Program-made: the position numbers and the translations under genes
NCBI GenBank assembly: GCA_000773965.1
Contig: JRUP01000022.1
Span: 1-64,000 of the forward strand
Direction: 5' to 3'
DNA: 64,000 bases
Source of the DNA: Enterobacter cancerogenus
GTDB taxonomy: Bacteria; Pseudomonadota; Gammaproteobacteria; Enterobacterales; Enterobacteriaceae
Notes under the pieces: generated by a model
Databases searched by the model: none
The model's input: only the letters and a program-made list of their open reading frames with translations
What the model was told of the DNA's origin: nothing
In this document: piece after piece, positions 1 to 8,952 of the stretch
How the letters are laid out: every line of letters starts with the position of its first letter
Numbering within the stretch: position 1 is the first letter of the stretch

Positions 1-633
1 GAACTTCTCCAGCCACCACTGACCACCCGCCAGCAGCGTAGAGAGAATCAGGTAAATACCGCCCGAGGCCACCAGTACCGGAATGAACAGGAAGTTCTGC
101 GACACGATGGCCTGGCCGCGCATTGTTAGCTCATTCACGCCCACGACCGATGCCAGCGAGGTAGATTTCAGCAGGCCGACGGTTTCATTGCCCATGGTCG
201 GCAGAATGGCGCGCAGTGCCTGCGGGATCACTACGTGAATCATCTCTTTGGTGCGCGAATAGCCAAAGGCCTGCGCTGCCATGCTCTGATCGCGATCGGT
301 GGCCATAATGCCGCCGCGAATAATCTCGGCGCAGAAGGCGGTTTCATTAATCATCAACGCCAACAGGGCGCTGGTGAACGGGCTGAAACGCAGGCCGAAC
401 TCTGGCAGTACGTTGTAGAGCAGAATCAGTTGCAGCAGCACCGGTGTGCCGCGCAGCAGATAGATGTACGTTTTCACCGGCACACGGATAAACCAGTGCT
501 TTGAGGTGCTGGCCAACGCCAGGAAAAAGCCAATCAGGATGCCGCCCGCTAATGCGCCTACCAGCAGCTGAACAGCGATGACGGCCCCTTCCCACAGGTA
601 AGGGAAGGTCAGGTACTTAAGAAAATCATCCAA
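1..633 (-). CDS. Amino-acid ABC transporter permease (partial, C-terminus outside window)
   Basis: Inner-membrane subunit of a polar amino-acid importer (His/Glu/Gln/opine permease family). The 211 visible codons read as alternating hydrophobic segments with the permease EAA-type cytoplasmic loop, here running from EIIRGG to VIPQALR, which contacts the ATPase. I place the start at a TTG at 633 because GGGAG lies 8 nt upstream and the protein then begins with DDFLKYL, as in family members. An ATG start in this position was not seen. It is 76 nt downstream of the binding-protein gene and in the same direction, so the two probably form one transporter; the ATPase is not in the window. The substrate cannot be told from sequence. 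Confidence 0.85.
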   Translation of the reverse strand, partial: MDDFLKYLTFPYLWEGAVIAVQLLVGALAGGILIGFFLALASTSKHWFIRVPVKTYIYLLRGTPVLLQLILLYNVLPEFGLRFSPFTSALLALMINETAFCAEIIRGGIMATDRDQSMAAQAFGYSRTKEMIHVVIPQALRAILPTMGNETVGLLKSTSLASVVGVNELTMRGQAIVSQNFLFIPVLVASGGIYLILSTLLAGGQWWLEKF

Positions 634-709
634 GGCGTTATCTCCCTCAATGCGATCGCCTGGGTTGCCCGTGATGCAGCAACCCAATTGATCCGACTGA
701 GTTTATGCA

Positions 710-1606
710 TTAACCACGTGCAACAACCGGGCGTTCAGCAGCGCTGCCCTGACCCCAGTAATCCAGCAATTTCTTCTGCGCACCGCTCTCCTGAATCACC
801 TTCATTGCATCCATCACTGCACTGCGCAGCGTGGTGTTGTCTTTGGCGATGGGGAAGCCAACCATGATCGGCAGGTCAACGGTAAAGCCGCTTTCCAGCG
901 TTTTGTCAGCTTTGGCGATGGCGATGGCGGATCCGGCTTCAGTCAGATAGATGTCGGCGCGACCGCTTTTCACCGCCTGAATACTGTTGTCAGTGTTCTG
1001 CACCATCAGCATGCTGACTTCTGGCTTACCAGCAGCGGTGCATTTGGCGCTCTGCTCGGGCACCAACTTGTTGGCTTCGTAAGAACCGGCAGCGGCGGCC
1101 ACGGTTTTGCCGCACAGGTCATCCACGGTGGTGATTTTCTTTGGATTGCCCTTCGCCAGAATCGAGCCATCCTGCACCTGCATGGAGGCGACAAAAGCGA
1201 TCTGCTTCAGACGTTCATCGGTGACATACAGCATCGGACCGATATCGGCACGACCGCTGGAGATGGAGGTCAGCAGCACGTTGAACGAACCGGTCTGATA
1301 ACTGTGTTTTGCCCCAAGGCAGCTGCTGATACGTTCGAACAGCGAAGGATCGAGACCTTCAATAATGCTTGGGTCTTTTTCGGAAGGGGCTTCGAAGCCT
1401 TTGGTGTAGCCACCCAGGCCTACCACCAGATCTTTGCCTTTGAGTGACGGGTATTTGGTCTGCAGCGCCTTGCACTGCGCCATCGCCGCAAAATCGCTGG
1501 CGGTTGGCGTAATCGGGTCGGTGCTGGCGGCATGGGCGCTGGAGAGGCCCGCTAACAGCGTGCCGGTGATGCCAGAGATAAGTAGTGCGATGCGTGCAAA
1601 TTTCAT
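710..1606 (-). CDS. Periplasmic amino-acid-binding protein (SBP family 3)
   Basis: 298 aa. The N-terminus is a classical signal peptide: MKFAR, a hydrophobic core, then a likely cleavage after AHA near residue 27. The mature part has the two-lobe family 3 layout, with the GKDLVVGLGG strand opening lobe 1, LYVTDERLKQIAF in the middle and DLCGKTVAAAAGS at the hinge. This is the family of glutamine, arginine and cystine receptors. It sits between the 2-hydroxyacid dehydrogenase and the permease in one minus-strand operon and should deliver the operon's substrate. ATG at 1606 with AGGGGAA upstream. The ligand is unknown; the catabolic neighbours hint at an amino acid or related 2-amino compound (inference). 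Confidence 0.88.
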   Translation of the reverse strand: MKFARIALLISGITGTLLAGLSSAHAASTDPITPTASDFAAMAQCKALQTKYPSLKGKDLVVGLGGYTKGFEAPSEKDPSIIEGLDPSLFERISSCLGAKHSYQTGSFNVLLTSISSGRADIGPMLYVTDERLKQIAFVASMQVQDGSILAKGNPKKITTVDDLCGKTVAAAAGSYEANKLVPEQSAKCTAAGKPEVSMLMVQNTDNSIQAVKSGRADIYLTEAGSAIAIAKADKTLESGFTVDLPIMVGFPIAKDNTTLRSAVMDAMKVIQESGAQKKLLDYWGQGSAAERPVVARG

Positions 1607-1684
1607 AATAAGGTTCCCCTGGTGCTGGTGAATGTGTAAGCGATGACCTTGTTTTTTATGAATCTCTTTACGGGTACTGCGACT

Positions 1685-2656
1685 TCAATAACCTCTTGCA
1701 ACATCGACCTGGTTGCGCAGCGGATGGCCGCTTCGGAAACGCATCAGGTTATCGATAAACACCTCAAGGCAACCCTCAAGGTAGGCACTGTGATCGTCCA
1801 GGCTGCAGTGCGGTGTCATCACCACGCCGGGCGTGCTCCACAGCGCATCGTCCGCCGGTAATGGCTCATGCGGATAAACATCCAAAACCGCACCGGCCAG
1901 CTCACCGGCGCACAGTTTTTCGCGCATTGCGGCGTAATCGAACACGGCGGCACGACCGACAATCACGATGCCTGCGCGGGCAGGAAGCAGATCGAGACGG
2001 CGACGGTCAAACAGCATTTCGGTCTGTGGCGTGAGCGGCAGCGTTGAAACCAGGACATCCACCTGCGGCAGAACATCGTCCATCGCATCAATGCGAATAC
2101 AACGCGCCACGTCGGCATCACACTGGCCGCTGCGCGTCACGCCAATCACGCGATAACCTTGCGCGGTCAGCAGTTTGGCCGCTGCCGCGCCGATACCGCC
2201 GACGCCGAGCAGCAAGACAGTTTTGCCACGCGCGCAGCCGCCGAAGGTGGGGCGCCACAAGCGCTGAGCCTGATCCTGCAGAAAACCCGGAATGCCAAAG
2301 TTGAACATCAGCGCCGCCATCAGAATGAACTCGGCGCCTTTATCGCCGTGCACGCCGGACGCATTGGTCAGCGTCACGCCCTCCGGCAGATGTGCCAGCC
2401 ACTGCTCAACGCCGGCGGACATCACCTGCACCCAGCCGAGACGTGGTGCGCTGAAGGTATCGAGCGCCAGCTTGCGTCCGCTCCACAAAATGTCGCTGGT
2501 GGCGAGGAAATCTGCGGTATGCGCCGCTTGGCTGTTTTCGCTCAGGGTAAAGTGACCGCGCAGTTGTGGATGAGCATCCAACTGCTGTTGCAGATGCTGC
2601 ATGGTCAGATGTAATGCCTGCGGGGCGCTGGCGTCGTTTTCGATATGAATATGCAT
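1685..2656 (-). CDS. D-2-hydroxyacid dehydrogenase (NAD(P)-binding)
   Basis: 323 aa, the usual length of glyoxylate/hydroxypyruvate reductase-type dehydrogenases. The Rossmann nucleotide loop is visible as GVGGIGAAAAKLL around residues 151-163. The family's catalytic Arg, Glu and His correspond to R in IVGRAAVF, E in YPHEPLP and H in TPHCS. It would interconvert a 2-keto acid and a D-2-hydroxyacid in the cytoplasm. Its ATG shares one base with the stop of the ridA-like gene (TGATG), so the two are translationally coupled. With RidA (imine to keto acid) upstream, a path from amino acid through imine and keto acid to hydroxy acid is plausible, but that is inference. Substrate not assignable. 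Confidence 0.85.
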   Translation of the reverse strand: MHIHIENDASAPQALHLTMQHLQQQLDAHPQLRGHFTLSENSQAAHTADFLATSDILWSGRKLALDTFSAPRLGWVQVMSAGVEQWLAHLPEGVTLTNASGVHGDKGAEFILMAALMFNFGIPGFLQDQAQRLWRPTFGGCARGKTVLLLGVGGIGAAAAKLLTAQGYRVIGVTRSGQCDADVARCIRIDAMDDVLPQVDVLVSTLPLTPQTEMLFDRRRLDLLPARAGIVIVGRAAVFDYAAMREKLCAGELAGAVLDVYPHEPLPADDALWSTPGVVMTPHCSLDDHSAYLEGCLEVFIDNLMRFRSGHPLRNQVDVARGY

Positions 2657-3048
2657 CAGCGCATCGCCGTGACTTCCATCTCGACCAGCAGGTCAGGATG
2701 GTTGAGTTGAATACCGACGGTGGCGCGTGCCGGGAAGGGGAACTGGAAGAACTCGCTATACGCCGCGTTCATCTCACTGAAGGTGCTGATGTCGGTGAGA
2801 TAGATCGTCACGCGCACCACGTTATCGAAGGTCATCTGCGCTTCGCTCAATAGATCGCCGACGTTTTTCAACACCTGGCGGGTCTGGCTGGCGATGTCAT
2901 TGCCCTTGATCTCACCGCTGTAGGGGTCAATCGCCACCTGGCCGGAGATAAACAGCATCGGTTCGTGCAGTACGGCGGCGGAAAGCGGAGCCGGGCCCAT
3001 TGGGCGGTCACTGGCGTTCATTCCTGGATAAGCAATCGCGGTCTTCAT
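2656..3048 (-). CDS. RidA family (YjgF/YER057c/UK114) enamine/imine deaminase
   Basis: 130 aa, the normal RidA length. Family hallmarks seen: LFISGQVAIDP near residues 32-42, TRQVLKNVGDLLSEA, the VVRVTIYLTD strand, and the C-terminal half with FPARATVGIQLNHPDLLVEMEVTA. The R in PARATV is the carboxylate-binding Arg of active RidA proteins and the final E lies in VEMEV. RidA hydrolyses reactive enamine/imine intermediates made by PLP enzymes. This copy is first in a transporter and dehydrogenase operon, so it is probably a dedicated paralogue and not the housekeeping RidA. ATG at 3048. Confidence 0.88.
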   Translation of the reverse strand: MKTAIAYPGMNASDRPMGPAPLSAAVLHEPMLFISGQVAIDPYSGEIKGNDIASQTRQVLKNVGDLLSEAQMTFDNVVRVTIYLTDISTFSEMNAAYSEFFQFPFPARATVGIQLNHPDLLVEMEVTAMR

Positions 3049-3083
3049 GGTGAAATTCCAAGCAAAACTGTTTCACCGCAATT

Positions 3084-3093
3084 TCGTATACGA
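3084..3093. promoter_or_regulatory. Palindrome TCGTATACGA, copy 1, upstream of the ridA-like operon
   Basis: Perfect 10-bp palindrome 36 bp upstream of the ridA-like ATG. The same sequence recurs at 3242-3251. The form, a symmetrical site centred on GTATAC, is like operators of GntR/FadR-type regulators. It lies where a repressor or activator of the minus-strand operon would bind. No regulator gene is visible nearby, so the binding protein is unknown. Confidence 0.5.
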
Positions 3094-3240
3094 TTATACA
3101 AGTGTCAATGCGCGATTTTTGACCATCGGGTCGAAAAGGTGATGCCTGTCACGTAATAGGATTTGATTATAGCGTGGTTAATTTTATGAAAAATAAGGGT
3201 TAAATGAGGGTGTGACGCACTCGCGGAGGTGTTGGGTTGA

Positions 3241-3252
3241 ATCGTATACGAT
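3241..3252. promoter_or_regulatory. Palindrome ATCGTATACGAT, copy 2
   Basis: Perfect 12-bp palindrome whose inner 10 bp equal the site at 3084-3093; the centres are 158 bp apart. The 3049-3390 gap holds these two sites, the glyQ promoter and no gene that I can see. Two identical operators bracketing about 150 bp suggest cooperative or looping control of the ridA operon. Confidence 0.5.
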
Positions 3253-3322
3253 TTTCTTATCTCAAGGTTTTAGCCGGTTAAACCGTGGCAAAACCACTCC
3301 CCGGCGCGCCAGGATTTCCGGC

Positions 3323-3350
3323 TGCACAATCCGCGGTCAAAGGGTATACT
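3323..3350 (+). promoter_or_regulatory. Candidate sigma70 promoter of glyQS
   Basis: -10 TATACT (3345-3350), with TGCACA (3323-3328) as a weak -35 at 16 bp spacing. It lies 40 bp upstream of the glyQ start and is followed by a C/T-rich discriminator and T run. Read from sequence only. Confidence 0.45.
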
Positions 3351-3390
3351 GTCGCACTCTTTTTTAATCGACCCTTATCGCGTACTCAAC

Positions 3391-4302
3391 ATGCAAAAGT
3401 TTGATACCAAGACCTTTCAGGGCCTGATCCTGACCTTGCAGGATTACTGGGCGCGTCAGGGCTGCACCATCGTCCAGCCGCTGGACATGGAAGTGGGCGC
3501 TGGCACTTCACACCCAATGACCTGCCTGCGCGCCATTGGCCCAGAGCCGATGGCTACCGCCTATGTGCAGCCTTCACGCCGTCCTACCGATGGTCGCTAC
3601 GGTGAAAACCCGAACCGTTTACAGCACTACTATCAGTTCCAGGTGATGATCAAACCTAACCCGGACAATCTGCAGGAGCTGTACCTGGGTTCACTGCAAG
3701 AGCTGGGCCTGGATCCGACCGTACACGATATTCGCTTCGTGGAAGATAACTGGGAAAACCCTACGCTGGGTGCCTGGGGACTGGGTTGGGAAGTGTGGCT
3801 CAACGGCATGGAAGTGACGCAGTTCACTTACTTCCAGCAGGTTGGCGGCATGGAGTGTAAGCCAGTGACGGGTGAGATCACTTACGGACTTGAGCGCCTG
3901 GCGATGTATATCCAGGGCGTCGACAGTGTTTACGATCTGGTGTGGAGCGACGGCCCATTTGGCCAAACCACCTATGGTGAAGTGTTCCATCAGAACGAAG
4001 TCGAACAGTCGACCTACAACTTTGAATACGCGGATGTGGACTTCCTGTTCTCCTGCTTCGAGCAGTACGAGAAAGAAGCGCAGCAGCTGCTGGCGCTGGA
4101 AAAACCCCTGCCGTTGCCAGCTTATGAGCGCATCCTGAAAGCGGCACACAGCTTTAACCTGCTGGATGCACGCAAGGCGATCTCGGTAACCGAGCGTCAG
4201 CGCTATATCCTGCGTATCCGCACCCTGACGAAAGCCGTGGCGGAAGCCTATTACGCGTCTCGTGAGGCGCTCGGTTTCCCCATGTGCAATAAAAACAAGT
4301 AA
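3391..4302 (+). CDS. glyQ: Glycyl-tRNA synthetase alpha subunit
   Basis: 303 aa, the length of bacterial GlyQ. It charges tRNA-Gly with glycine as part of the alpha2beta2 class II synthetase; the alpha subunit carries the adenylation site. Typical GlyQ stretches are present: [13 protein letters not shown] at the N-terminus, [28 protein letters not shown], and [15 protein letters not shown] near residue 170. The class II arginines are R62 and R63 in [12 protein letters not shown] at 3391. glyS follows after 9 nt in the same operon. No anomaly. Confidence 0.98.
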   Translation: MQKFDTKTFQGLILTLQDYWARQGCTIVQPLDMEVGAGTSHPMTCLRAIGPEPMATAYVQPSRRPTDGRYGENPNRLQHYYQFQVMIKPNPDNLQELYLGSLQELGLDPTVHDIRFVEDNWENPTLGAWGLGWEVWLNGMEVTQFTYFQQVGGMECKPVTGEITYGLERLAMYIQGVDSVYDLVWSDGPFGQTTYGEVFHQNEVEQSTYNFEYADVDFLFSCFEQYEKEAQQLLALEKPLPLPAYERILKAAHSFNLLDARKAISVTERQRYILRIRTLTKAVAEAYYASREALGFPMCNKNK

Positions 4303-4311
4303 GAGGCAGCC

Positions 4312-6381
4312 ATGACCGATAAAACTTTCCTGGTGGAAATTGGCACCGAAGAGTTGCCTCCGAAAGCCCTGCGCAGTCTGGCAGAAGCCTTTGCCGCGCA
4401 CTTTACCGCTGAACTGGACAGCGCCGGTTTGGCGCACGGTGAAGTGAACTGGTTTGCCGCTCCACGCCGCCTGGCGCTGAAAGTCGCCCAACTGGCGACC
4501 GCGCAGGCCGATCGTGAAGTGGAAAAACGTGGCCCAGCGATTGCTGCTGCGTTTGATGCCGATGGCAATGCCACCAAAGCAGCCGAAGGTTGGGCGCGCG
4601 GTAACGGCATCACCGTGGATCAGGCTGAGCGTCTGAGCACGGATAAAGGCGAATGGCTGGTGCATCGCGCCTCGGTGAAAGGCGAGAGTGCTCAGGCACT
4701 GCTGCCCGCGATGGTGGCAACCGCACTAAGCAAGCTGCCGATTCCAAAACTGATGCGCTGGGGCGCAAGCGACGTGCAGTTTGTCCGTCCGGTACATACT
4801 GTGACGCTGCTGTTGGGCGATGAGCTGATCCCGGCGACGATTCTCGGTATTCAGTCCGATCGCGTGATTCGCGGCCACCGCTTTATGGGCGAGTCAGAGT
4901 TCACACTCGACAACGCCGATCAGTATCCGCAATTGCTGCTGGAGCGCGGCAAAGTGGTGGCTGATTTTGCGACCCGTAAAGCCAAAATCAAAGCGGATGC
5001 GGAAGCGGCGGCGCAGCAGTTGGGCGGTATCGCCGATTTGAGCGACAGCTTGCTGGAAGAAGTGGCCTCGCTGGTGGAGTGGCCAGTGGTGCTCACCGCG
5101 AAATTCGAAGAGAAGTTCCTCGCGGTGCCTGCTGAAGCGCTGGTTTACACCATGAAGGGCGACCAGAAGTACTTCCCGGTGTACTCCGCTGACGGTAAAT
5201 TGCTGCCAAACTTTATCTTCGTCACCAACATCGAATCCAAAGACCCGCAGCAAATCATCTCCGGTAACGAAAAGGTCGTGCGCCCGCGTCTGGCCGATGC
5301 CGAGTTCTTCTTCAACACTGACCGTAAAAAGCGTCTTGAAGATAACCTGCCGCGTCTGGAGACCGTACTGTTCCAGAAAGAGCTGGGTACGCTGCGTGAT
5401 AAAACGGACCGCATTCAGGCGCTGGCGGGCTGGATTGCCGCTCAGATTGGTGCCGATGTGAACCACGCCACCCGCGCGGGCCTGCTGTCGAAGTGTGACC
5501 TGATGACCAACATGGTCTTCGAGTTCACCGATACGCAGGGCGTGATGGGCATGCACTATGCACGTCATGATGGCGAAGCCGAAGATGTCGCGGTGGCGCT
5601 GAACGAGCAGTATCAGCCGCGCTTTGCCGGTGATGCACTGCCATCGAACCTCGTAGCTTGTGCTGTCGCGATTGCCGACAAGATGGATACCCTTGCGGGC
5701 ATCTTCGGCATTGGTCAGCATCCAAAAGGCGATAAAGACCCGTTCGCACTGCGCCGTGCTGCGCTGGGCGTGCTGCGTATTATCGTTGAGAAGAACCTGC
5801 CACTCGATCTGCAAACGCTGACCGAAGAAGCGGTGCGTCTCTACGGCAGCAAGCTGAGCAACGGCAAAGTGGTGGATGAAGTGATCGACTTCATGCTGGG
5901 TCGTTTCCGTACCTGGTATCAGGAAGAGGGCCACAGCGTCGACACCATTCAGGCAGTACTGGCACGTCGTCCAACCCGTCCGGCAGATTTCGATGCGCGT
6001 ATGAAGGCGGTTTCCCACTTCCGTACGCTGGAAGCGGCATCGTCGCTGGCTGCGGCCAACAAGCGTGTGTCCAACATCCTGGCGAAAGCCACCGAAACCC
6101 TCAACGACAGCGTGCAGGCATCTCTGTTGAAAGAGAACGCTGAGATCCAGCTGGCGACTTTCGTGACGGCGTTGGGTGACAAACTGCAGCCGTACTTCGC
6201 GGAAGGCCGCTATCAGGATGCGCTGGTGGAGCTGGCACAATTGCGTGAAGCGGTCGATAACTTCTTCGATAACGTGATGGTGAACGCCGATGAAGCGGAA
6301 GTGCGTATTAACCGCCTGACGCTGCTGGCGCAACTGCGCGCACTGTTCCTGCAGGTAGCGGATATTTCACTGCTGCAGTAA
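4312..6381 (+). CDS. glyS: Glycyl-tRNA synthetase beta subunit
   Basis: 689 aa, as in other enterobacteria. It is the tRNA-recognising subunit of the heterotetrameric glycyl-tRNA synthetase. It starts with the family sequence [16 protein letters not shown], contains the HD-like region around [19 protein letters not shown], and ends with the anticodon-binding domain near residues 580-689 ([17 protein letters not shown]). ATG at 4312, with AAGAGG upstream, 9 nt after glyQ. A clear intrinsic terminator follows the stop. Confidence 0.98.
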   Translation: MTDKTFLVEIGTEELPPKALRSLAEAFAAHFTAELDSAGLAHGEVNWFAAPRRLALKVAQLATAQADREVEKRGPAIAAAFDADGNATKAAEGWARGNGITVDQAERLSTDKGEWLVHRASVKGESAQALLPAMVATALSKLPIPKLMRWGASDVQFVRPVHTVTLLLGDELIPATILGIQSDRVIRGHRFMGESEFTLDNADQYPQLLLERGKVVADFATRKAKIKADAEAAAQQLGGIADLSDSLLEEVASLVEWPVVLTAKFEEKFLAVPAEALVYTMKGDQKYFPVYSADGKLLPNFIFVTNIESKDPQQIISGNEKVVRPRLADAEFFFNTDRKKRLEDNLPRLETVLFQKELGTLRDKTDRIQALAGWIAAQIGADVNHATRAGLLSKCDLMTNMVFEFTDTQGVMGMHYARHDGEAEDVAVALNEQYQPRFAGDALPSNLVACAVAIADKMDTLAGIFGIGQHPKGDKDPFALRRAALGVLRIIVEKNLPLDLQTLTEEAVRLYGSKLSNGKVVDEVIDFMLGRFRTWYQEEGHSVDTIQAVLARRPTRPADFDARMKAVSHFRTLEAASSLAAANKRVSNILAKATETLNDSVQASLLKENAEIQLATFVTALGDKLQPYFAEGRYQDALVELAQLREAVDNFFDNVMVNADEAEVRINRLTLLAQLRALFLQVADISLLQ

Positions 6382-6402
6382 GCGATGTGTTGAAGTGAAC
6401 CG

Positions 6403-6435
6403 AAGGGACGAGAAATCGTCCCTTTTTGTTTTTTT
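6403..6435 (+). terminator. Rho-independent terminator of glyQS
   Basis: Stem AAGGGACGA (6403-6411), loop GAAA, stem TCGTCCCTT (6416-6424), followed by a long T-rich tail. It separates glyS from the convergent parE gene. Confidence 0.85.
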
Positions 6436-6742
6436 AAAACGAGGTGTCCCAGGTGATATGGGAAGGATAATCTTGAGAATGATGCAGAATACGAGCAATG
6501 ACGATTTGCTCAGGTTCAACGCGGTAGATGACGATATGTTCGCTGTGGATGATGGAGTAAAAATCACGGCCATAATCTGTGCGGCGTCGTCCCAGGTTAT
6601 TTACCTGAAGGCTGGAAAATAATTTATTTATTTTCATGGCATAGCGATCAGCCTGTGGCTCACCAAAATTCCAGCATCCATAAAGCCAGATAGTCAGTAA
6701 ATCTTCACTCGCTCTCGGTGTTATCACTATTTCTTTTTTCAT
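6434..6742 (-). CDS. parE: ParE/RelE-superfamily toxin
   Basis: 102 aa, standard for ParE toxins. Features: N-terminal strand EIVITPRASEDL followed by the helix IWLYGCWNFGEPQADRYAMKI, then the family's GRRRTDYG and FYSIIHSEHIVIYRVE with the C-terminal IVIARILHHSQD strand. ParE toxins usually block DNA gyrase; RelE relatives cleave mRNA, and the LxxIWxYxxxxFGxxxAxxY pattern favours ParE. It overlaps the upstream antitoxin by 38 bp, which couples their translation. The pair sits in the glyS-selB interval, a location that varies between genomes (inference of acquisition). Confidence 0.88.
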   Translation of the reverse strand: MKKEIVITPRASEDLLTIWLYGCWNFGEPQADRYAMKINKLFSSLQVNNLGRRRTDYGRDFYSIIHSEHIVIYRVEPEQIVIARILHHSQDYPSHITWDTSF

Positions 6743-6995
6743 AAATGCCTGCCCTGGCTTTCGCTCTCCGTAGAAAATCGTCTACGTCCCAGGGAATGGG
6801 CTCTCCACTGCCCATCCCCTCCTGAATCAACCTTCTTAAATTCTCCAGCTTCGACGCCGCCTGCTTCTCACGCAGTAAACGCAGCGAGTCGCGCACCACC
6901 TCGCTTTGAGTACGGTAATCACCGGAAGCCACCAGAGATTCAACAAACTCGCGCAGTTCATCACCTAAATCGATTGTCATGGTACGTGCCATCAT
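6705..6995 (-). CDS. parD: ParD-type ribbon-helix-helix antitoxin
   Basis: 96 aa. The N-terminal RHH domain is seen as TMTIDLGDELREFVESLVASG followed by SEVVRDSLRLLREKQ (residues about 5-45). That domain dimerises and binds DNA, while the acidic, less ordered C-terminus from about residue 60 (GEPIPWDVDDFLRRA) should wrap the toxin. It is first in the operon. Two adjacent ATGs (6995 and 6992) are possible; GGGG lies 7-10 nt upstream. A perfect palindrome 10 bp upstream of the start is the expected autoregulation site. Confidence 0.88.
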   Translation of the reverse strand: MMARTMTIDLGDELREFVESLVASGDYRTQSEVVRDSLRLLREKQAASKLENLRRLIQEGMGSGEPIPWDVDDFLRRAKARAGIYEKRNSDNTESE

Positions 6996-7004
6996 TGTGC
7001 CCCA

Positions 7005-7025
7005 ATGTAAGAAATATTCTTACAT
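7005..7025. promoter_or_regulatory. parDE operator palindrome
   Basis: ATGTAAGAA (7005-7013), ATA, TTCTTACAT (7017-7025): a perfect 9-bp inverted repeat ending 9 bp before the parD start. RHH antitoxins repress their own operons through such sites, so this is probably where ParD or ParD-ParE binds. Confidence 0.7.
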
Positions 7026-7055
7026 CCTGGCACATTTTTGAGCAACGCGGAATCG

Positions 7056-7095
7056 GCGTTGCAGCGCAGTTACAGCGAGAACTGCGAAGCAACGC
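7056..7095 (-). repeat. Extended inverted repeat downstream of selB
   Basis: GCGTTGC (7056-7062) and CGCAGTT (7065-7071) pair with AACTGCG (7080-7086) and GCAACGC (7089-7095), giving a 14-bp stem with a 2x2 internal loop directly after the selB stop. A third GCAACGC at 7042-7048 could compete. No convincing U tract follows, so it may be a processing or stability hairpin instead of a true intrinsic terminator. Confidence 0.5.
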
Positions 7096-7101
7096 GAAGG
7101 A

Positions 7102-8952
7102 TTAAGCGCTGGTGTCGAACAGGCGGGCATCGCGCAACAGGTGATCGTTGCCACGACGGCGGGTGAAACCGCTGCGATCGAAGAATTCCAGAATCTGTAC
7201 CGCGATTTTACGTCCGGTGCCGAGCTGATTGCGGAAATCGGCGGCGCTGGTGCTGCCACCGTTGGCGTCACGCTGGCGAATCAGATCGGCGAAGATCTGG
7301 ATCTGCTCGCTGCGATAGTAGCGATCGCGCACGATCGCCGTGATGTGACCGAGGCGCGCGGCGGTGAGCAGCAGGCTGCGAATGGATTCTTCATCTTGCT
7401 GGGTGGCCAGTGCGATATCGCGCACCCATAGCGGCTGGTCACCAAACAGCGGACCAACCTGCTGCCACAGCGTTTCTTCCTGGGGATTGAAGCGCGGTTC
7501 GAAATCAGGCAAATGCAACCAGCCTTGCCGGTGCTGCAACTGGCCTTGTGAAAGCAGCCGATCGATCAATGCGATAACCTGTTCCGGCGGCTGGTGGGGG
7601 AGAGCCACGCGACGCAAGCGATCGCGACCAATGCCCGGCACTTCAGGGTGCTGCTGATGAAACGCAGTGAGTGCCTCCAGCAGACGCTGCTGCCAGTCAT
7701 TGGCCTGTTCCACAGCCATGATGGCGCTGCCGAGTCGCACGGGCGCCACCTTGTCCAGCAGGTTGTTGAGTGCATCGTCACTCAGCTGGCGTGCCCAACT
7801 CAGCTCGGCCATGTCGACGGGTTGCTGAGCCAGGTGCGCCTGCAGACTCTCCTCATCAGCTTCCGCCGCCGCCAGCTGTTGCAGCCAGTCAAGATAATCA
7901 GGATGGCGCTTGCCGCGTTTCTTGCTGTTCAGCAGCAGCACCCGTCCGCCACCGAGCGTGAGCTGTGCATTGCTGTCGCGGATAATCAGCCGATCGTTTT
8001 CCGCCAGCCACAGCGGCTCGTTGAGCACCAGTTCTGCCAGTTCGCCCGCAATCAGGTTCAGTCGGCCAGTCACATGACTGGCGGCATGGTGAAGATGTAC
8101 CGGCTGCGAGGGATTTCTTAACGGCTGTAGCAAACGCAGCGCCACGATCAGTCGCTGGGTGCCCGAGGGTTGCGGTTGTGCCAGCAGCCAGTCACCGCGA
8201 GCAATCTGGTCTTTCTCCACATCGCCGACGATATTCAGCGCGATACGTTCTCCGGCCTGCGCACGCGTCACTGACTGATTCTGCGCATGCAGCGAACGCA
8301 CGCGCACGGGCAAATTGAGGCGGCTGAGCCACAAGGTATCGCCTACGCTGACTTCACCCGCCAGGGCGGTGCCGGTGACCACTAATCCGCTGCCTTTGAG
8401 GGTAAACGCGCGGTCAATGGCGAGGCGGAAGCGGCGACCCATATCGACATCCGGTGCGCGTAGTTCACTCAAGTGCTGGCGCAGCGCGTCGATGCCTTGC
8501 TGGGTGGTACTGCTGGTGACAAATTGCGGTACTGCCAGCCAGCCCAGTTGCTGCGTCAACTCCGCCACCTGATGCTGCACTTCAGCGATACGGACGACGT
8601 CGACGCGATCCGCTTTGGTCAACGCCACGCTAAGCGGGGGTTGCCCGACCAGGCTTAGCAGTTGCAGATGCTCACGCGTTTGCGGCATCACACCGTCGTC
8701 GCACGCTACCACCAGCAGTGCATGATGAATACCGCCGATGCCCGCCAGCATATTGGCGAGGAATTTCTCGTGTCCTGGCACATCGATAAAGCCCACAACG
8801 CGGCCATCCGGTTGCGGCCAGTAGGCGTAGCCGAGATCGATGGTCATGCCGCGCCGTTTCTCCTCAGGCAGGCGATCGGCATCGACACCGGTTAACGCCT
8901 GTAGCAGTGCGGTTTTACCGTGATCGACGTGTCCAGCGGTGGCGATAATCAT
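7102..8952 (-). CDS. selB: Selenocysteine-specific elongation factor SelB
   Basis: 616 aa (E. coli 614). It delivers Sec-tRNA(Sec) to UGA codons marked by a SECIS hairpin. The N-terminal EF-Tu-like GTPase shows G1 [12 protein letters not shown] (residues 7-18), G3 DVPGHEKF and G4 TKAD. The middle beta-barrel domains follow, then C-terminal winged helices that bind the SECIS RNA (about residues 430-616). Its ATG overlaps the selA stop as ATGA, so the two are translationally coupled. Its only client visible here, fdoG, lies about 5 kb upstream in the same direction. Confidence 0.97.
   Translation of the reverse strand: MIIATAGHVDHGKTALLQALTGVDADRLPEEKRRGMTIDLGYAYWPQPDGRVVGFIDVPGHEKFLANMLAGIGGIHHALLVVACDDGVMPQTREHLQLLSLVGQPPLSVALTKADRVDVVRIAEVQHQVAELTQQLGWLAVPQFVTSSTTQQGIDALRQHLSELRAPDVDMGRRFRLAIDRAFTLKGSGLVVTGTALAGEVSVGDTLWLSRLNLPVRVRSLHAQNQSVTRAQAGERIALNIVGDVEKDQIARGDWLLAQPQPSGTQRLIVALRLLQPLRNPSQPVHLHHAASHVTGRLNLIAGELAELVLNEPLWLAENDRLIIRDSNAQLTLGGGRVLLLNSKKRGKRHPDYLDWLQQLAAAEADEESLQAHLAQQPVDMAELSWARQLSDDALNNLLDKVAPVRLGSAIMAVEQANDWQQRLLEALTAFHQQHPEVPGIGRDRLRRVALPHQPPEQVIALIDRLLSQGQLQHRQGWLHLPDFEPRFNPQEETLWQQVGPLFGDQPLWVRDIALATQQDEESIRSLLLTAARLGHITAIVRDRYYRSEQIQIFADLIRQRDANGGSTSAADFRNQLGTGRKIAVQILEFFDRSGFTRRRGNDHLLRDARLFDTSA

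Noticed and set aside
4894..6333. 479-codon ORF on the minus strand
   Set aside because: Entirely antisense to glyS; composition is that of a codon-bias shadow (many His, Gln, Arg) with no recognisable domain.
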